Shown: positions 46,219 through 58,029 of the stretch, piece by piece
How the letters are laid out: the number at the start of each line of letters is the position of its first letter
How positions within the stretch are numbered: position 1 is the first letter of the stretch
NCBI RefSeq assembly: GCF_037325665.1
Contig: NW_027128439.1
Coordinates: 1-64,000 of the forward strand
Source: Littorina saxatilis
Lineage: Eukaryota > Mollusca > Gastropoda > Littorinimorpha > Littorinidae
Direction of reading: 5' to 3'
DNA length: 64,000 nucleotides
The notes under the pieces: model-generated
What the model saw: only the letters and a program-made list of their open reading frames with translations
Told to the model about the DNA's origin: nothing
Databases searched by the model: none
Program-made: the position numbers and the translations under genes

Positions 46219-46775
46219 TTTTGAGTCACTTGAGAAAAAGTGACTCTATGTAATCGGTCAGTGTTAGTCTGTCCGGCCGGCCGTCCGGCCGGCCGTCCGT
46301 AGACACCACCTTAACGTTGGACTTTTCTCGGAAACTATCAAAGCGATCGGGCTCATATTTTGTTTAGTCGTGACCTCCAATGACCTCTACACTTTAACGA
46401 TGGTTTCGTTGACCGTTGACCTTTTTCAAGGTCACAGGTCAGCGTCAAAGGAAAAATTAGACATTTTATATCTTTGACAAAGTTCATCGGATGTGATTGA
46501 AACTTTGTAGGATTATTCTTTACATCAAAGTATTTACATCTGTAGCCTTTTACGAACGTTATCAGAAAAACAAGGGAGATAACTAGCCTTTTCTGTTCGG
46601 CAACACACAACTTAACGTTGGGCTTTTCTCGGAAACTATAAAAGTGACCGGGCTCAAATTTTATGTGAACGTGACTCATTGTGTTGTGAATAGCAATTTC
46701 TTCCTGTCCATCTGATGCCTCATATAATATTCAGAACTGCGAAAGTGACTCGATCGAGCGTTTGCTCTTCTTGTT
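46219..46775. repeat. Dispersed repeat with GTGACTC ends
   Basis: Begins GAGTCACTTGAGAAAAAGTG, contains (CCGGCCGG)n at 46270-46300 and two related ~60-bp blocks (CTTAACGTTGGACTTTTCTC and CTTAACGTTGGGCTTTTCTC), and ends CGAAAGTGACTCGATCGAGC then TTTGCTCTTCTTGTT. I associate this with a common mollusc repeat. Non-coding. Confidence 0.65.
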
Positions 46776-46789
46776 ATTTGTACAAATGC

Positions 46790-48000
46790 AAAATGGGAAC
46801 AACTCTATTTTCTACACAAAATATGAGAGTTACTTGCCTTGAGACCTTGTGTCTGGTACAACGTAGATTTTGATTTAGAAAACAACCAAACTTATGGATC
46901 TTATATTGGATTCTGTGTGTTGAAACCTGAAATGAATAGTGTAAATGCAGTATGTATGAGCTCTTTCCTCTTTCGAATATTTGAGCATTCAGAACTTTTC
47001 AGTCACCAAGCAGTGACCACACAGTGTGGTTTCTCAACCTATGAGCTATCGAGGATTCAGACTGGTTGCTGGGTGGTTATTTGTTAGGACTAGGTAGCTT
47101 GGTATTCACCGAAAAGTATTCCCCCCTCTGCTTATTTCTCTGTTAACTTGAAGGGGTGTTTATTGTTTAAAAAAACACCAAGCAACCAAATTTAAATAAC
47201 CACCCAGTAGAAATGGTAAGGTATAACCAGAATATGTTTTGTATTCCGTGGGGAAATCATCAATGGACCAGTCTTTCATTACATATCCAGAAAATGACAA
47301 AATAAAAAGAAAAGAAAAGCAAATACTTGCACACGACTCACCTTCGTTACCCACCTACCCCTTAGAAGACGCCCTTCCTTTTACGATCCCAAACAAGACA
47401 TTTTCAAGACCCTGTTTCATAGCTGCCAACCCCTGTGAAGCCCAAAGAGTAGCATTTTGGAACTTTCACCCAATGTCAGAGTTGCAATTGGTGTTTATAA
47501 GCGTAGCACTCGCATAATCTTAAATTTGAATCGCAAGCCCGCATTTAAAATGCCATCAAAAACGTTTGTAAGATTCTGAGAGCTCTACGACATTACAACC
47601 GTCTAAACATAGTTCAATGTCACACGCTTTCCTTCTTTGCCACTACTAAAGCAAACGTATGCAAGATTGTATGTTACACGCTTTAGGAGCATGGCAAGAA
47701 CGGATTCAAACTCAAAATCGTCACTCCAAAAAAACATAAAATGCACACACGACTTTTATTTCTCCTGCTGTTATCGTTTCTTCTCTTTACAGATTCTTCA
47801 ACGCTCAGAATACTGAAAACGGCACCCTAGACGACAGTACTGTTTCCATACGCGAATTTAACTTCCCTTGGAAAGTGGTTCGCTCAGGAGGCCTGTTTGT
47901 CTGACACTATAAGGACAGAGTTCTGAACATAGATGACAAAGATTCCGGAATGAACAAACATTTTGCGGATGCAGACACAGAAAGACGTCATGAAGAATGC
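46790..48000. other. No recognised gene
   Basis: Mixed AT-rich DNA with no domain-bearing frame. CCAAGCAACCAAATTTAAAT and similar words recur around 47060 and 47180 in opposite orientation (CACCCAG / CTGGGTGG), a weak foldback. Confidence 0.4.
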
Positions 48001-48022
48001 GATGCTTCAAAAGATACAGACT

Positions 48023-48090
48023 GTGACGATGACTGTGACGTCATTCCCATATAACGAGACGTCATTCCCATATAACGAGACGTCATTCAC
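48023..48090. repeat. Three tandem 24-bp units with GACGTCATTC
   Basis: GACGTCATTCCCATATAACG (plus A) repeats at 48036, 48058 and 48080, with the last one partial. Confidence 0.85.
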
Positions 48091-48820
48091 AGTTGTTCGG
48101 TCACTTCCGTCAAAAAGTAGATTTAGACAATCAACGTAATCTCGTGTGGAAGAAAACGTCTGTCACACAACCAAGTCGGAATAGCAGGTATTATTACCTA
48201 TACACGCAAAGTCTGTCGAATTCTTCGGCAAAAATCGTTGAAAATGATTTGCCCGCATCGGCGTGGAACTTGCACCATAATCTTCACCACCCTTACGTTT
48301 CCCCGTTTTTATCCTGTCTCCCTCCAGTTTCCACTTCTAACACCGTCACTGTGCACAGCTTACAACTTAACAAGTGCATTGCATATTCTAATCAAATTCA
48401 CAATTGGCGCATAGAGTCACCGGAAATGCGAATGCTTGCAATAAAATTCACGATTTGCTAAGCAAGTCACGTGGACAATATCGAGTCATAACGGAGTGGT
48501 TCCCAGCCATCGGTACTCGACTAGTTATGCAATGTTCATTGTTGATTGTCAAGCAATAAGTGAACATTTTGCACGCTTGTCATTTTTTTTTTTTTTTTAG
48601 CGTAGCAGCTCAGGGCTTAGAGTAGCAGCGTAGCAATTCCTGCAAAATCGGAGCATGCTGCGCCAAAATCGTAGCAATTGGCAGGTATGCTGTTCTCTAA
48701 GATATTCTGCTCATAACCTCTGTAAGTTTACCCCCATTATAAGACCTTATTATCTCAGGGTTATGTAGGTCTTAAAAGAAAGATTCCAGCGTCATAAAAT
48801 AATGTTTAAGAGAATTCCTT

Positions 48821-49207
48821 ATGCCACCTGTATCAATCCACTCAAATTCCATGTTCAAACTGGCACAACCCCCAACATCCTCCCCACCACCGGACACACT
48901 CAACATTCACCAAATTTTGAAAAAGGATTTTTTTGTGCCCAGTGTATGTATTTGTAGCTGTACTCACGATATCAACTTGTGGTATCCGTCTAGATGCCAG
49001 AGAGCGTTTGGTCCTGATACTTGGTACAGACGACGTCTCGTGGGCCTCAACGCCAAAGCTCTGACAGCTACTCCACCAGGATCAACCCGCTGGATGGCTC
49101 CCCGTACTCTGTGCCTTTGTGGAGCGTGTAAGAATACAACTTATTACACTAACGTGACATACCACTCATGTCATAACAATACCATTCACTCTACATTGCA
49201 TGTGTAA
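48821..49207 (+). CDS. Hypothetical frame, possible gene fragment
   Basis: 128 codons from ATG 48821. The part reading WYPSRCQRAFGPDTWYRRRL and LNAKALTATPPGSTRW has a protein-like composition, but I recognise no family. There is no obvious splice signal set. It may be a fragment of an unrecognised transposon or gene, or chance. Confidence 0.2.
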   Translation: MPPVSIHSNSMFKLAQPPTSSPPPDTLNIHQILKKDFFVPSVCICSCTHDINLWYPSRCQRAFGPDTWYRRRLVGLNAKALTATPPGSTRWMAPRTLCLCGACKNTTYYTNVTYHSCHNNTIHSTLHV

Positions 49208-49446
49208 AGAGGTCTTGTCTGACAAGGACCTGATTTTTCACTGCCTCCAATACCGAAACAAGCGTCCTTCTTTGAACACTCGGAAGAATTTTAAGAACGT
49301 AAACACCACACCAGTGACATTTCCTTGCTTTGACATAAAAGATTACACGAGGCATTCGGAGATATCCAGGTTCAATTTTTAAGCTTCTTCAATCTGGGCG
49401 CTTCGACAAAGGGACATTTACAGCAATGAACATGCAACAGTATGTA

Positions 49447-50049
49447 CAGGGTCCCCACTGGTTTTTAGAAACAAAATTCCATGACTTTTCCATGAGCCTC
49501 AATAACATTTTCCATGACTAGATCCACAGGTCGCCATTTCCGAACACGCAAACTTTTTACATCTTGTCACTGCCAGTTTTGACACTGGCTTGCTTTGCAC
49601 TGAATTTGAGTCAGTTTCTACGCAGTGTCTCTTTGACAAGCAAGTCAAGCATTTGCTACGCAGTCAGATTATCGGTAATGTTTGCTGGTCCTGTCATTTC
49701 ACTAAACTGGACCAGCCACTGTTTGTATCCATCTGCACTTTCGTAAATTCCGTTTCATAACCGTCACTAACACTGTGACTTGACGAACTGTCATTTTTTT
49801 CACCGCGATACACAGTTCATTGCGAAGATCTTCCTTGGTAATTCGTTCCAATTCCGCATACTTTTTGTTGTCAAGAAACAACTCGAAAGAAAGCTGGCGT
49901 GCTAAAGGTTAATTTTTTTCTTTCTTATTTATGTTAAATTCCATGACTTGAATTGAAATTCCATGACTTGAATTGAAATTCCATGACTTTCCAGGCCTGG
50001 AAAATTAAAAATCAAATTCCATGACTTTCCATGACCTGTACGAACCCTG
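49447..50049. mobile_element. 603-bp MITE with CAGGG ends and TATGTA target duplication
   Basis: Ends CAGGGTCCCCACTGG and, reversed, CAGGGTTCGTACAGGTCATG. TATGTA flanks both sides (49441-49446, 50050-50055). AATTCCATGACTT(TCC) recurs near both ends, a pattern seen in dispersed elements of many invertebrates. Terminal CAGGG suggests a hAT-like origin, although the duplication is 6 rather than 8 bp. Confidence 0.8.
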
Positions 50050-50064
50050 TATGTAGGATAAACA

Positions 50065-50202
50065 GAATACTACATGGCTTCCTGTTTGATACCAGTTTTA
50101 CACTAGTGTTTTGAAATATTGTTCGCAGTTTAATATTTAAAAGCACAACTTGTGTAAAACTGGTATTTCATAGGAAACCATATAGTATTCTCTATGTGGA
50201 CA
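50065..50202. mobile_element. ~138-bp foldback MITE
   Basis: GAATACTACATGGCTTCCTG ... ATACCAGTTTTACAC at the left is repeated in reverse complement at the right with a few changes. It lies beside the 603-bp MITE. Confidence 0.8.
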
Positions 50203-50209
50203 ACAATGT

Positions 50210-50850
50210 CACAGGCTTACCCACTAAAGTTCTTTAGGAGCTTCTGACATATTTGCCTTAAAAACAACATGCAAAATAACTTGTGGAATCCAAAAGCACC
50301 ATGCCGCATTAGTGGCCCAATTAGAGCTGCAGACTATTACGCTTTCGATGTAGCATGCTACTTGTAAAACAGAAAATGCTACTTCGTTATACAGACACTC
50401 TACAATGTTCATTTGTTCCTGCTGCTGTTTTCTTGTCTGAACACAGTTATTGCAACATTTGTGTCTTGACATATAAACATGTAGGTGCAGTGGATTATAA
50501 GATGATGCAATACTTAAAGATAAACACCATTTGCTACACTATAAATTCAAGATTGCTACACATGAAGCTTCATAGGGGCTGACAGCTCTGCATCATACAC
50601 CTGCACATAAATCTTACTGACTGAGTTGATGAGTATTTACACATTGCACACCTCCCACATTGAAGTAAACAATTGAATATCTTCAGTTAATCGAAGTACA
50701 CTTAAAGATGAAGTTCTCTCCATAGGAATACTGTGCATCACCCTTGCATGTAAGTGAACTCAAAGTACTATGTGAACAGAACAGAACCAATTCTGGTCTG
50801 TTTGCAACCGCATGAACGCAGGAAAGAGATCATTGTCAGATTGAATTACA
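50210..50850. other. No recognised gene
   Basis: AT-rich DNA with short frames only and no clear repeat. Confidence 0.4.
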
Positions 50851-50851
50851 A

Positions 50852-51331
50852 TTAACATTGACACGCTTCCATTTGAAACTTTTCAGTTGTCATTGTGGAT
50901 TGACGCCCCGGGCCCCAGATCCTGCGTTTAACTTTATCCTCGACGAACAAAACAACAGGCACCAATTGGGTGGCCGCCTCACCTGTGATTGTGTTGACCA
51001 GGTTGGCAACCGAGCCAGACAGGGTAGAATTGCTGGTACCGGTTGTCATCGATCCCGATGTTGAGGCGATGGCCTCACGATCACCCGAAACAGCTTCTTG
51101 CAGACGTTGGTTGTCTTTCTGGAGCGAGACAATGGCCACTTGCCGCTCCCCCAGCCTGCGTAGTTCTGCCAATACCGCGGCCAAAGCAGTGGCGCTTTCT
51201 TCCCCTCCTGCTGTGGCTGACTCAAACCCACCGGGTTGTCGCTGCGAGGCTGTCTGGTTGCTGGCCCTCGGCCGACCTGCAGCGGCTCGGGTCACTTCGG
51301 CTACCCGCCTTGACGCTGCCCTCCTGGGAGG
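50852..51331 (-). CDS. Hypothetical protein, Ala/Arg-rich with coiled coil; possibly mobile-element derived
   Basis: The minus-strand frame from MPPRRAASRRVAEV (ATG at about 51331) has Ala/Arg-rich and Gln/Ser-rich segments, a short leucine-repeat helix (LAAVLAELRRLGERQVAIVSL), a Ser/Thr stretch and a basic DKVKRRIW segment. GC content is higher than around it. Proteins with a leading low-complexity region, a helix and a DKIK.KIW-like motif occur in front of tyrosine-recombinase domains in some animal elements, but no recombinase follows here. Function unknown. Confidence 0.3.
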   Translation of the reverse strand, partial: PPRRAASRRVAEVTRAAAGRPRASNQTASQRQPGGFESATAGGEESATALAAVLAELRRLGERQVAIVSLQKDNQRLQEAVSGDREAIASTSGSMTTGTSNSTLSGSVANLVNTITGEAATQLVPVVLFVEDKVKRRIWGPGRQSTMTTEKFQMEACQC

Positions 51332-51399
51332 CATATTCCTGTGCATAAAAAACAGGATATGTGAACACAGCCTTATTTGTCAGATTACTGAGAATTACA

Positions 51400-51860
51400 C
51401 ATAAGCCTTGAACTTGTCTGCTGCTCCTTGCAGGAGTTAACAACTCCTTCACTGTTCAGCCTGTAAAAGGTGTTTAATATCCCATACTTCTGAAGTTGTC
51501 ACCAGATTTTGGGAGTCTGAAATACAAACCAAAGAAATTGATTAAAATCTGGCCCAAAGTACTTCAAACCAATTGTGTTTTCTGTGTCAAACTCAAATCC
51601 TGGCACCCAGTACCCCCACCAAACGAGTTTGGAATCTCTGAGGCTCAATACATTTATGACAAACAGAACACCAACAGGAAATTACATCATGGTTCTCTGA
51701 ACTGTCACACACCAACATAATACCTGGCTAACAAATCCACATACTAACTAATGTTGGAATCTCTGAGGCCCTATAGCTTAATTTGACAAAAAGAACAACA
51801 GCGAACCATGTTTTCTGATTCTCTGAAAAATCAGCCCCACCATGAAATATTACCTAGCCC
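51400..51860. other. No recognised gene
   Basis: Two diverged copies of a ~110-bp unit (GGAATCTCTGAGGC, TTTATGACAAA(C/A)AGAAC) lie at 51630-51690 and 51750-51830. Confidence 0.5.
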
Positions 51861-51864
51861 ACTG

Positions 51865-52740
51865 TCAGTCAGTCCGCAGATCATCAAGTGGATTATCGAC
51901 TTCCTGGTGGGTCGATCTCAGTACGTGGCAGTAGACGGGGTCATCTCAGACAGCCTCGAGATCAGTACAGGGAGTCCACAAGGCTGCTGTTTGTCTCCGA
52001 CAATCTTCACCCTGTACACCAACGACTGTAGAGCCACCAATGGCAAACTTTCGAAGTTTGCTGATGACTCAGCTCTGGTAGGCCTGATACAGAATGATGA
52101 TGACACAGTGTACAAACAGGAGGTGGACAAACTAGTAGAGTGGTGTGACCAGAACAGCCTAGACCTCAATGTGGGCAAAACAAAAGAGATGATCACAGAC
52201 TTTAGGAGAGGGGAAAAGGAAACAGAGCCACTAGTGATAGGGGGGAAAGAGGTAGAACAAGTACAAGAGTACAAATACTTGGGCTGCATCATCAGTTCAG
52301 ATCTCTCGTGGTCAAAACACATAGCCAAGGTAGTTAGCAAGTGCAATTCAAGATTGTACTTTCTGAGGAAACTCAAGCAGTTCAAGGTCTGCCCTGAAAT
52401 ACTGGCAATGTTCTACAGAGCCAGCATTGAAAGTGTTTTGACCTTCAACCTCATGGTATGGTACTATGGGGCTACTGTAGAGGACAAGAGCCATCTGGCA
52501 AGAGTGATCAGACAGGCAGAAAAGGTGGTTGGGGTTCAGTTCCCAAGCTTGGATGAACTGGTGCATAAGAGAACAGCCACAAAAGCACGAAAGGTCGTTG
52601 AAGATGAATCGCACCCCCTGCATGATCAGTTTGCACTCATGCCATCTAGGCGTAGATACAGAGCTGCAAAGTGTAGAACCTCTCGCATGCGGAAGTCGTT
52701 TATTCCATCCGCCATCTCAGTTCTCAATGATACCACTTAG
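51865..52740 (+). mobile_element. 5'-truncated LINE: end of reverse transcriptase and C-terminal domain
   Basis: An open frame reading QIIKWIIDFLVGRSQYVAVD, TGSPQGCCLSPTIFTLYTND and KFADDSALVG (RT catalytic FADD), then WCDQNSLDLNVGKTKEM, YLGCIISSDLSWSKHI and a C-terminal domain ending at the TAG 52738-52740. The first RT motifs and the endonuclease are absent. The GSPQG...LYTND and FADD style fits Jockey-group elements (CR1, L2, Rex1). The ~290 codons present have no disruption, so the copy may be young or transcribed. Confidence 0.85.
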
Positions 52741-52799
52741 TGCATGCATGTGAAACTGAAAAATGTACAATGGAGTTTTCCTCAGAGCTAGCTAGGAAT

Positions 52800-53530
52800 G
52801 CATTGACTGTGAGCCGTCGGTTGTCAGCGGTAGAACGCTCGATATGACTGCACTGAACAGAATGTCAGCTACTTGAATGTAGGTCAGCGGAACGAAACAC
52901 AAGACGGGTGTTACTTGTAGAGTGGTGTATTGAAAAAACCATAAGTATGCTGAAGGATAGACTGCTATGTTATGTTTTTCAGCACGAACTTCGAAAAGAG
53001 AATATATATGACAGTCCTGTTTTTCCTACTTTCGGTTTCATTGCATTCTTCGAAAAGTAAGAAGATTTCCAGTTTCCTGAGAAATCAACGTTTCTAGCTT
53101 ACCTAAATAAATTTAAATATTAACAGTTTACCGAGTCGTGAAAGATGTAATAGATGTCAAAGGATTTAGACTCACATTTGAAAGGGTGAGTTTAACTGAC
53201 CAGGTAGTGGCCGGGTAGTATATATGAATAAAGTATTTTCGTTTAACGTGCTCCTAACATTTTTTCTGTATATCGACCAAAATGAAGTATGGATATATTC
53301 CTGCAGCTTTTATTCGTTTGTCTTTTGGTCTTTCTTGATTTTTTTATTTTAACACAGTTCAGTATGTACGGGCTGTCATTCTAGAGGGTAAAGGAATGTT
53401 TCAAGTAGGATTAAATATCCAAACCTCAACCCCCAAATGTAGACTTACATTAGAAAAGTGAGTATAACTGACTAGAGAGTGGCCGGGTAGTATGACAAAT
53501 GTATTTTTGTTAAACTTGCTCCTATATCCA
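52800..53530 (-). repeat. Upstream block of the TRIM loci (right copy)
   Basis: Reverse match to 9830-11220, with GTTGTCAGCGGTAGAACGCT at its left end and GGAGC.(A/C)GTTTAAC plus TGGCCGGGTAGTAT repeated at about 53171 and 53455, i.e. two ~285-bp units. It has no 850-bp-family insertion. Confidence 0.8.
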
Positions 53531-53739
53531 GCTTTTTCTATTTTTGTCTGTATATCGACCAAAATGAAGTATGGATATATTTTTGCAGCTTTTTTTCTTT
53601 AATCGTTTGTCTTTTGGTCTTTCGATTTTAACATAAGGCTCTTTAGTAACTGTGGGCTGTCTTTGTGGAGGATAATGAATGTTTAGCGAAAAAGACTCAA
53701 AATTCAAACCTCAAGTGTTGCGTACTATTTACTGATTTA

Positions 53740-54220
53740 GTAAAGAAATCACTAACAGCCACCACTAGAATGTAGTGCATTTGAATATATGAGAATAAAC
53801 CAGCAAGAAAATGTGTCTGCATGCATATTATTCTGTACTGAGTCTGCGGTCTGCATGTGAAGTCTGTGTTTTAACTGTTTTGTACCAGCCTGTGGTGTGT
53901 ATTCTTTTGTAGTGTGTCTGTATAATCTCAATGTGGTTGGTATTCTTCATAATGTGCATGTGGTTTGAATAGTTTTGTATGTTTTGTGTCTGAGAGTTTG
54001 TATGTTGATTCTGTTCTTGTCTTATAACTGTAATATGCACTATGTATTGTACACGTTGTCTCCATGCAGTTTGTACATCCTTCTTGATCAGTGTGTGTGA
54101 GTAAAGTGTTCATGTCGTTTATTTTTTCCTTGAAATATTTTCTTTCTTGTTCTTGGTTTGTTTGTTTGTTATCACAATTGTGTGAAACATCAAGCGTGTC
54201 AATTTCTTCTGTCATCCAGT
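53740..54220. other. No recognised gene; probable promoter side of the right TRIM copy
   Basis: T-rich on the plus strand with repeated GTGTCTG/TATGTT words. No TATA box can be assigned with confidence. Similarity to the left arm starts at about 54222. Confidence 0.3.
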
Positions 54221-54355
54221 ATTGTCTTATTCGTCAGTGTACACGTGACGAAATCCACGTTATGCTATCCTGTGCTTATTGTTCCTTTCCACTGTCTGCT
54301 TTCAGTTCAAGTTTGCCGGAGAGTTGGGATTCCTGAGAGCGTGAGAACAGCTATC

Positions 54356-56542
54356 ATGGCCGGTGTGACAAGCGGAGACATAGAGTGTCCAGTTTGCCAT
54401 GACGATTTCACCAACCCCAAACTGCTGCCTTGCAACCACCTAGCGTGCCGTGACTGTGTTCTGTCCTGGCTACAGAAGGAAGGGGGACAGGGGGGTTGCC
54501 CGCTGTGCAGAGCCCCCATTCTCTCCTCCATACAGCAAGGTCAAGGTCAGCTTGCCACCATGGTTGACTCGCTCCCTACCGACTTCGCCACCGCGGCTCT
54601 GGTGGAAAGTCACACAGTTCTCAATGGTCCCCACGTTTGCGACGTGTGTCAAAATAACGTCACTGCAACGTCATACTGCTATGATTGCAGTATAAAACTG
54701 TGCAAGGCATGCACCAGCCATCACCAGAAACTTCCTGTGTCAAAAGACCACACCCTGGAACGGCTCAATAAACTAACTGCAAAGCAACTGGCTACCAACC
54801 GCCAGGCAACTTGTAACAACCACTCCAATACGCCGGCTAAATTGTACTGCTCCGCCCACCAAGAGCTCATTTGCATGTTTTGTGATGCAACCAATCATCG
54901 CAGCTGCCCAGAGGTGAAGGCCATCACAGACGTGGCGAGAGAGAAGAGGACAGAGCTGACACAACAGTCACAGAGACTGAAGGAGAAAGCAGCAGGACTG
55001 GCAAAACAGGTGTGTGTGTTCTCCGTCATTGTGTAGGTCCTGTTCAGTACGACCTGTCCCTTCCCGCCCCTTCCTCCCGTGCTGTCTGTGTTAGTACAAA
55101 CATGTCTACGTGTCTCCAAGCTACCGTGCGGTTCACATGATCCCCATCACCTGTCAGTCGATTGTTTTCATTTTTGTTTAAATGGCAATGCACGAACAAA
55201 GAGAAAATGAAATCGTGAGAATAGAACGTTAAATCAATGTCTCTATTTTGCTTCAAAAGTACCGTGACACCTGTATTTTTGACACGTCATATTGTTTCAG
55301 ATGAAGGCAGCCAAGGACAAATTCAAGGGCATGCACAAAAAGGTGAATGACGTCTTTGATGACCTTCAGCAGTGTAGTGAGAAGCGACGTCAGCAGGTCC
55401 ATGACCTTATTCAGAAAGAAGAAGATGCAACAGTGACGTCACTTGCTGAAATGGAGAAAGCGCGGGCAGCGATGACGTCAAACTCCAGTAACATCGATCG
55501 CCTGGTGACGTCAGCCCCTGATGACGCACTCCTGGAGATGCTGAATCAGCTGAAGTCACGTCTGGACGACCTTCAGTCAGAGAGTGGAAAGACCGCCAAG
55601 GTCAAGGATGTGGGTGACATCGTATTTGACAGCAAGCAGCTGACCCGTCTGAAATCAGATCTGTCTAAACTAGGTAACGTCCTTTCTTTGTGCTCCGACT
55701 GTTGTTTCTCTTGCCAGTTCTGTTACGCAGTGCAGAAGTTAAAACAACCCCCACAGATACGGAAAACATGACTCAATTCTACTTTGTTTTACATCACAGT
55801 CAGATCACAGGACCCAGCTTATGAAGAGAGTTTGTACTGAATAATACTTCGTCACCTATCGCAGCCTGCTGACATAGCGCTTTGATATAGTTTCTATGTA
55901 CGTGTCGTTTATTTCTGCTGTCTGCTTTTATGTGAAGACTTCTAAATCATGAGGGCGTGACCAAAGAAGCTTTTTCAATTGAGTGAGTGAGTGGGCAGTG
56001 TCTTCGATAACTCCTAGCTTATATACTACTTCCCGCCGTTTTAACGACTTTCAAGTTTGGGTTTTCGAAAGTACCTAGCACGAGTCGTGTGGCGTGTGGC
56101 AAAAAACCTACACAGTGATTCCCGTCAAAATCGGTGCACCCGGCGTTTCGAAGCTTTCGTCGTCATACCAACGGGCCACACACAGACACACTTGCAGACA
56201 CACAGACAAACATACACACACAGACCAGCTTTATAGATAAGATGATGATCTTTACACAGTCCAGTGAAGGTCTTACGATGTGATTGTTTCTTCCAGGCAA
56301 AATACAAAAGCTACATCAGCAGGCATCAGCATCACCATCAGCGACTGCCACAACGACCACCCCATCTTCAGGTAATGAACATTGTACACACCGTCACCGC
56401 AAGACGAGTAGAAGCAATTAGTTTGTCGGGGATTATCATTAATGTCAACTTTCATTCGTTTACTTTGCCATTTTATTTACTTTATAGATATTATTATGTG
56501 TGTTTGTGTTTGTGTTTGTGTGTTCGTCTGTGTGTTCGTGTG

Positions 56543-56577
<35 letters not shown>

Positions 56578-57951
56578 TTGTGTGTGTTTGTGTGTGTGTG
56601 TGTGTGTGTGTCATCGTGTGTGTGTGATCGTGTGTGTGTGTGTGTGTGGGTGTGTGTGTGTGTCTGTGTGTGTTTCTGTGTGTTTCTGTGTGTTTCTGTG
56701 TGTGTGTTGACAGGACAAACAGCTACAGCCAAACCAAGGGGAGCAGACCTGGCAGCAGTCCTGAAGGTGGGGGACAGGGTCAGGAGGGGACCGGACTGGG
56801 ACATATACCAGTGTGGCAATGAGGTAAGTGCTGGTGTCCCTGTGCTGTCTGTCTCACCTACATCCTGAATCTGTCGTCGAAACAGAAGTGGCAACAAAAT
56901 GAGAACAAAGGGAGAAGTAGGGGGGGGGGGAGGGAGAGGGGGCGGTCAAAGAAGACATAATGTTGGTGAATATTGTGTTCGGAACGCACCTCCTGTCTTA
57001 TACATGCCCTTTTCCTCCTTTCCGTTCTTGTTCCAACCTCAGCCAGTCCCCCACCCCCCCTCAACACCCCCTTCCCCTTTCTTGTTCCAACCCCAATTAG
57101 CCACCACAACACCCCTCCCTCCGCTTTTTCCCGGTCCCCTCATACTCCCCCCACCCCCACTTGTACTGTTGCACAGAGCAGTAAGCAGTTCCCTGCCCTC
57201 CTTCCTCGTGTTGGCTTCACATGAGTTACCTCCTCTCCCATCCCCCTTCTCTTACCGAGCCCCCAGCACCTCCCCCTCCACCCTGCCACTACTCCTTCCG
57301 TCACCACTTGTGTCCGGCAAAAAGTGATCACTTCGTCGTTCTTTTTTCTTCTCCCATTCCCCTTCTCTTTCCGAACCCCCCCCCCTCCCCCGACCCCCCC
57401 CCCCCCCCCCCCCCGCTCTTCTACTGTTCCCACCATCACTACTTGTGTACGACAGAGAAGTAATTATCGTTGTTCTCTTTTCTCTTTTCGTTCAACCCCC
57501 CCCCCCCCTCCCTCTCTTCTACTGTTCCCACCATCACTACTTGTGTACGACAGAGAAGTAATAATCGTTGTTCTCTTTTCTCTTTTCGTTCAACCCCCCC
57601 CCCCCCCCCCCCCCCCCTCCCTGTATCCGTAATTCTCCCTAACTTCTAGTTTTACCGTCATTACCTGAGTGAGCATCATGTTGGTCTCTGTTCTCCTTTC
57701 GCTACCCCATCTATTAAACCTGCCACCCCCTGCACACCCGAACTCCTCCATATCCCTCCCACCCCCACGTGTGACCCAACAGAGCAGTGAGCAGTGTGTA
57801 CTGTGTGCAGGACGGGGGAGGACCGGGCACCGTGACGGCGATCCCTTCACGGGACGAAGGACAAGGCTGTGTCGACGTCCGGTGGGATAGTGGCTGTGAA
57901 GGCTGGCACCGTATGGGATCTCAGGGCCGCTATGACCTGGACCTGGCCTGA
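54356..57951 (+). CDS. TRIM-like RING/B-box/coiled-coil/MIB-HERC2 protein, complete right copy
   Basis: Probable E3 ubiquitin ligase. Five coding exons: 54356-55009 (UTR from acceptor at 54306), 55301-55673, 56297-56371, 56714-56823 and 57811-57951. Exon phases 0, 1, 1, 0 agree at every junction and every intron is GT-AG; the sum is 1353 nt, 450 residues. [12 protein letters not shown] ... CNHLACRDC ... CPLC (about 10-55). B-box 1: HVCDVCQ...[12 protein letters not shown] (about 98-125). B-box 2: CNNHSN...[18 protein letters not shown] (about 158-195). Exon 2 is a coiled coil (about 219-343). A Ser/Ala/Thr linker follows, then MIB/HERC2: [13 protein letters not shown] in exon 4 and [38 protein letters not shown] in exon 5. 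In other proteins (Mib1, HERC2) this domain binds partners or substrates. A RING-B-box protein with this C-terminus instead of PRY-SPRY or NHL is an uncommon combination. Confidence 0.9.
56498..56712. repeat. (GT)n-rich intron tract before the MIB exon
   Basis: Imperfect (GT)n with CT, TC and ATAT interruptions running directly into the acceptor TTGACAG. Confidence 0.95.
57340..57640. repeat. C-tract minisatellite in the last TRIM intron
   Basis: Three copies of a ~95-bp unit: poly-C run, TCTTCTACTGTTCCCACCAT, CACTACTTGTGTACGACAGA, GAAGTAAT.ATCGTTGTTCT, with C runs of up to about 22 nt (57386-57415, 57488-57508, 57593-57618). The G-rich strand can form quadruplexes. Confidence 0.9.
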
Positions 57952-58029
57952 TCCACACCGCCACCACTCTGTGTACTCTGCACCACGTCATGTCGCCTGT
58001 CTGACGTCATGGTTTCAGTGTAAAATGCC

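Larger units (their letters stand above)
54222..57708 (+). repeat. Right arm of the inverted duplication (TRIM locus)
   Basis: Matches 1-6040 in reverse. It has one copy of the unit that is doubled on the left, and no 1 kb transposon and no 850-bp-family fragment in the intron, so it is closer to the ancestral layout. Confidence 0.9.

Noticed and set aside
48821-49207. Zinc-binding protein from clustered cysteines (CICSCT, CLCGAC)
   Set aside because: Cysteine spacing fits no known finger; kept only as a low-confidence hypothetical frame.
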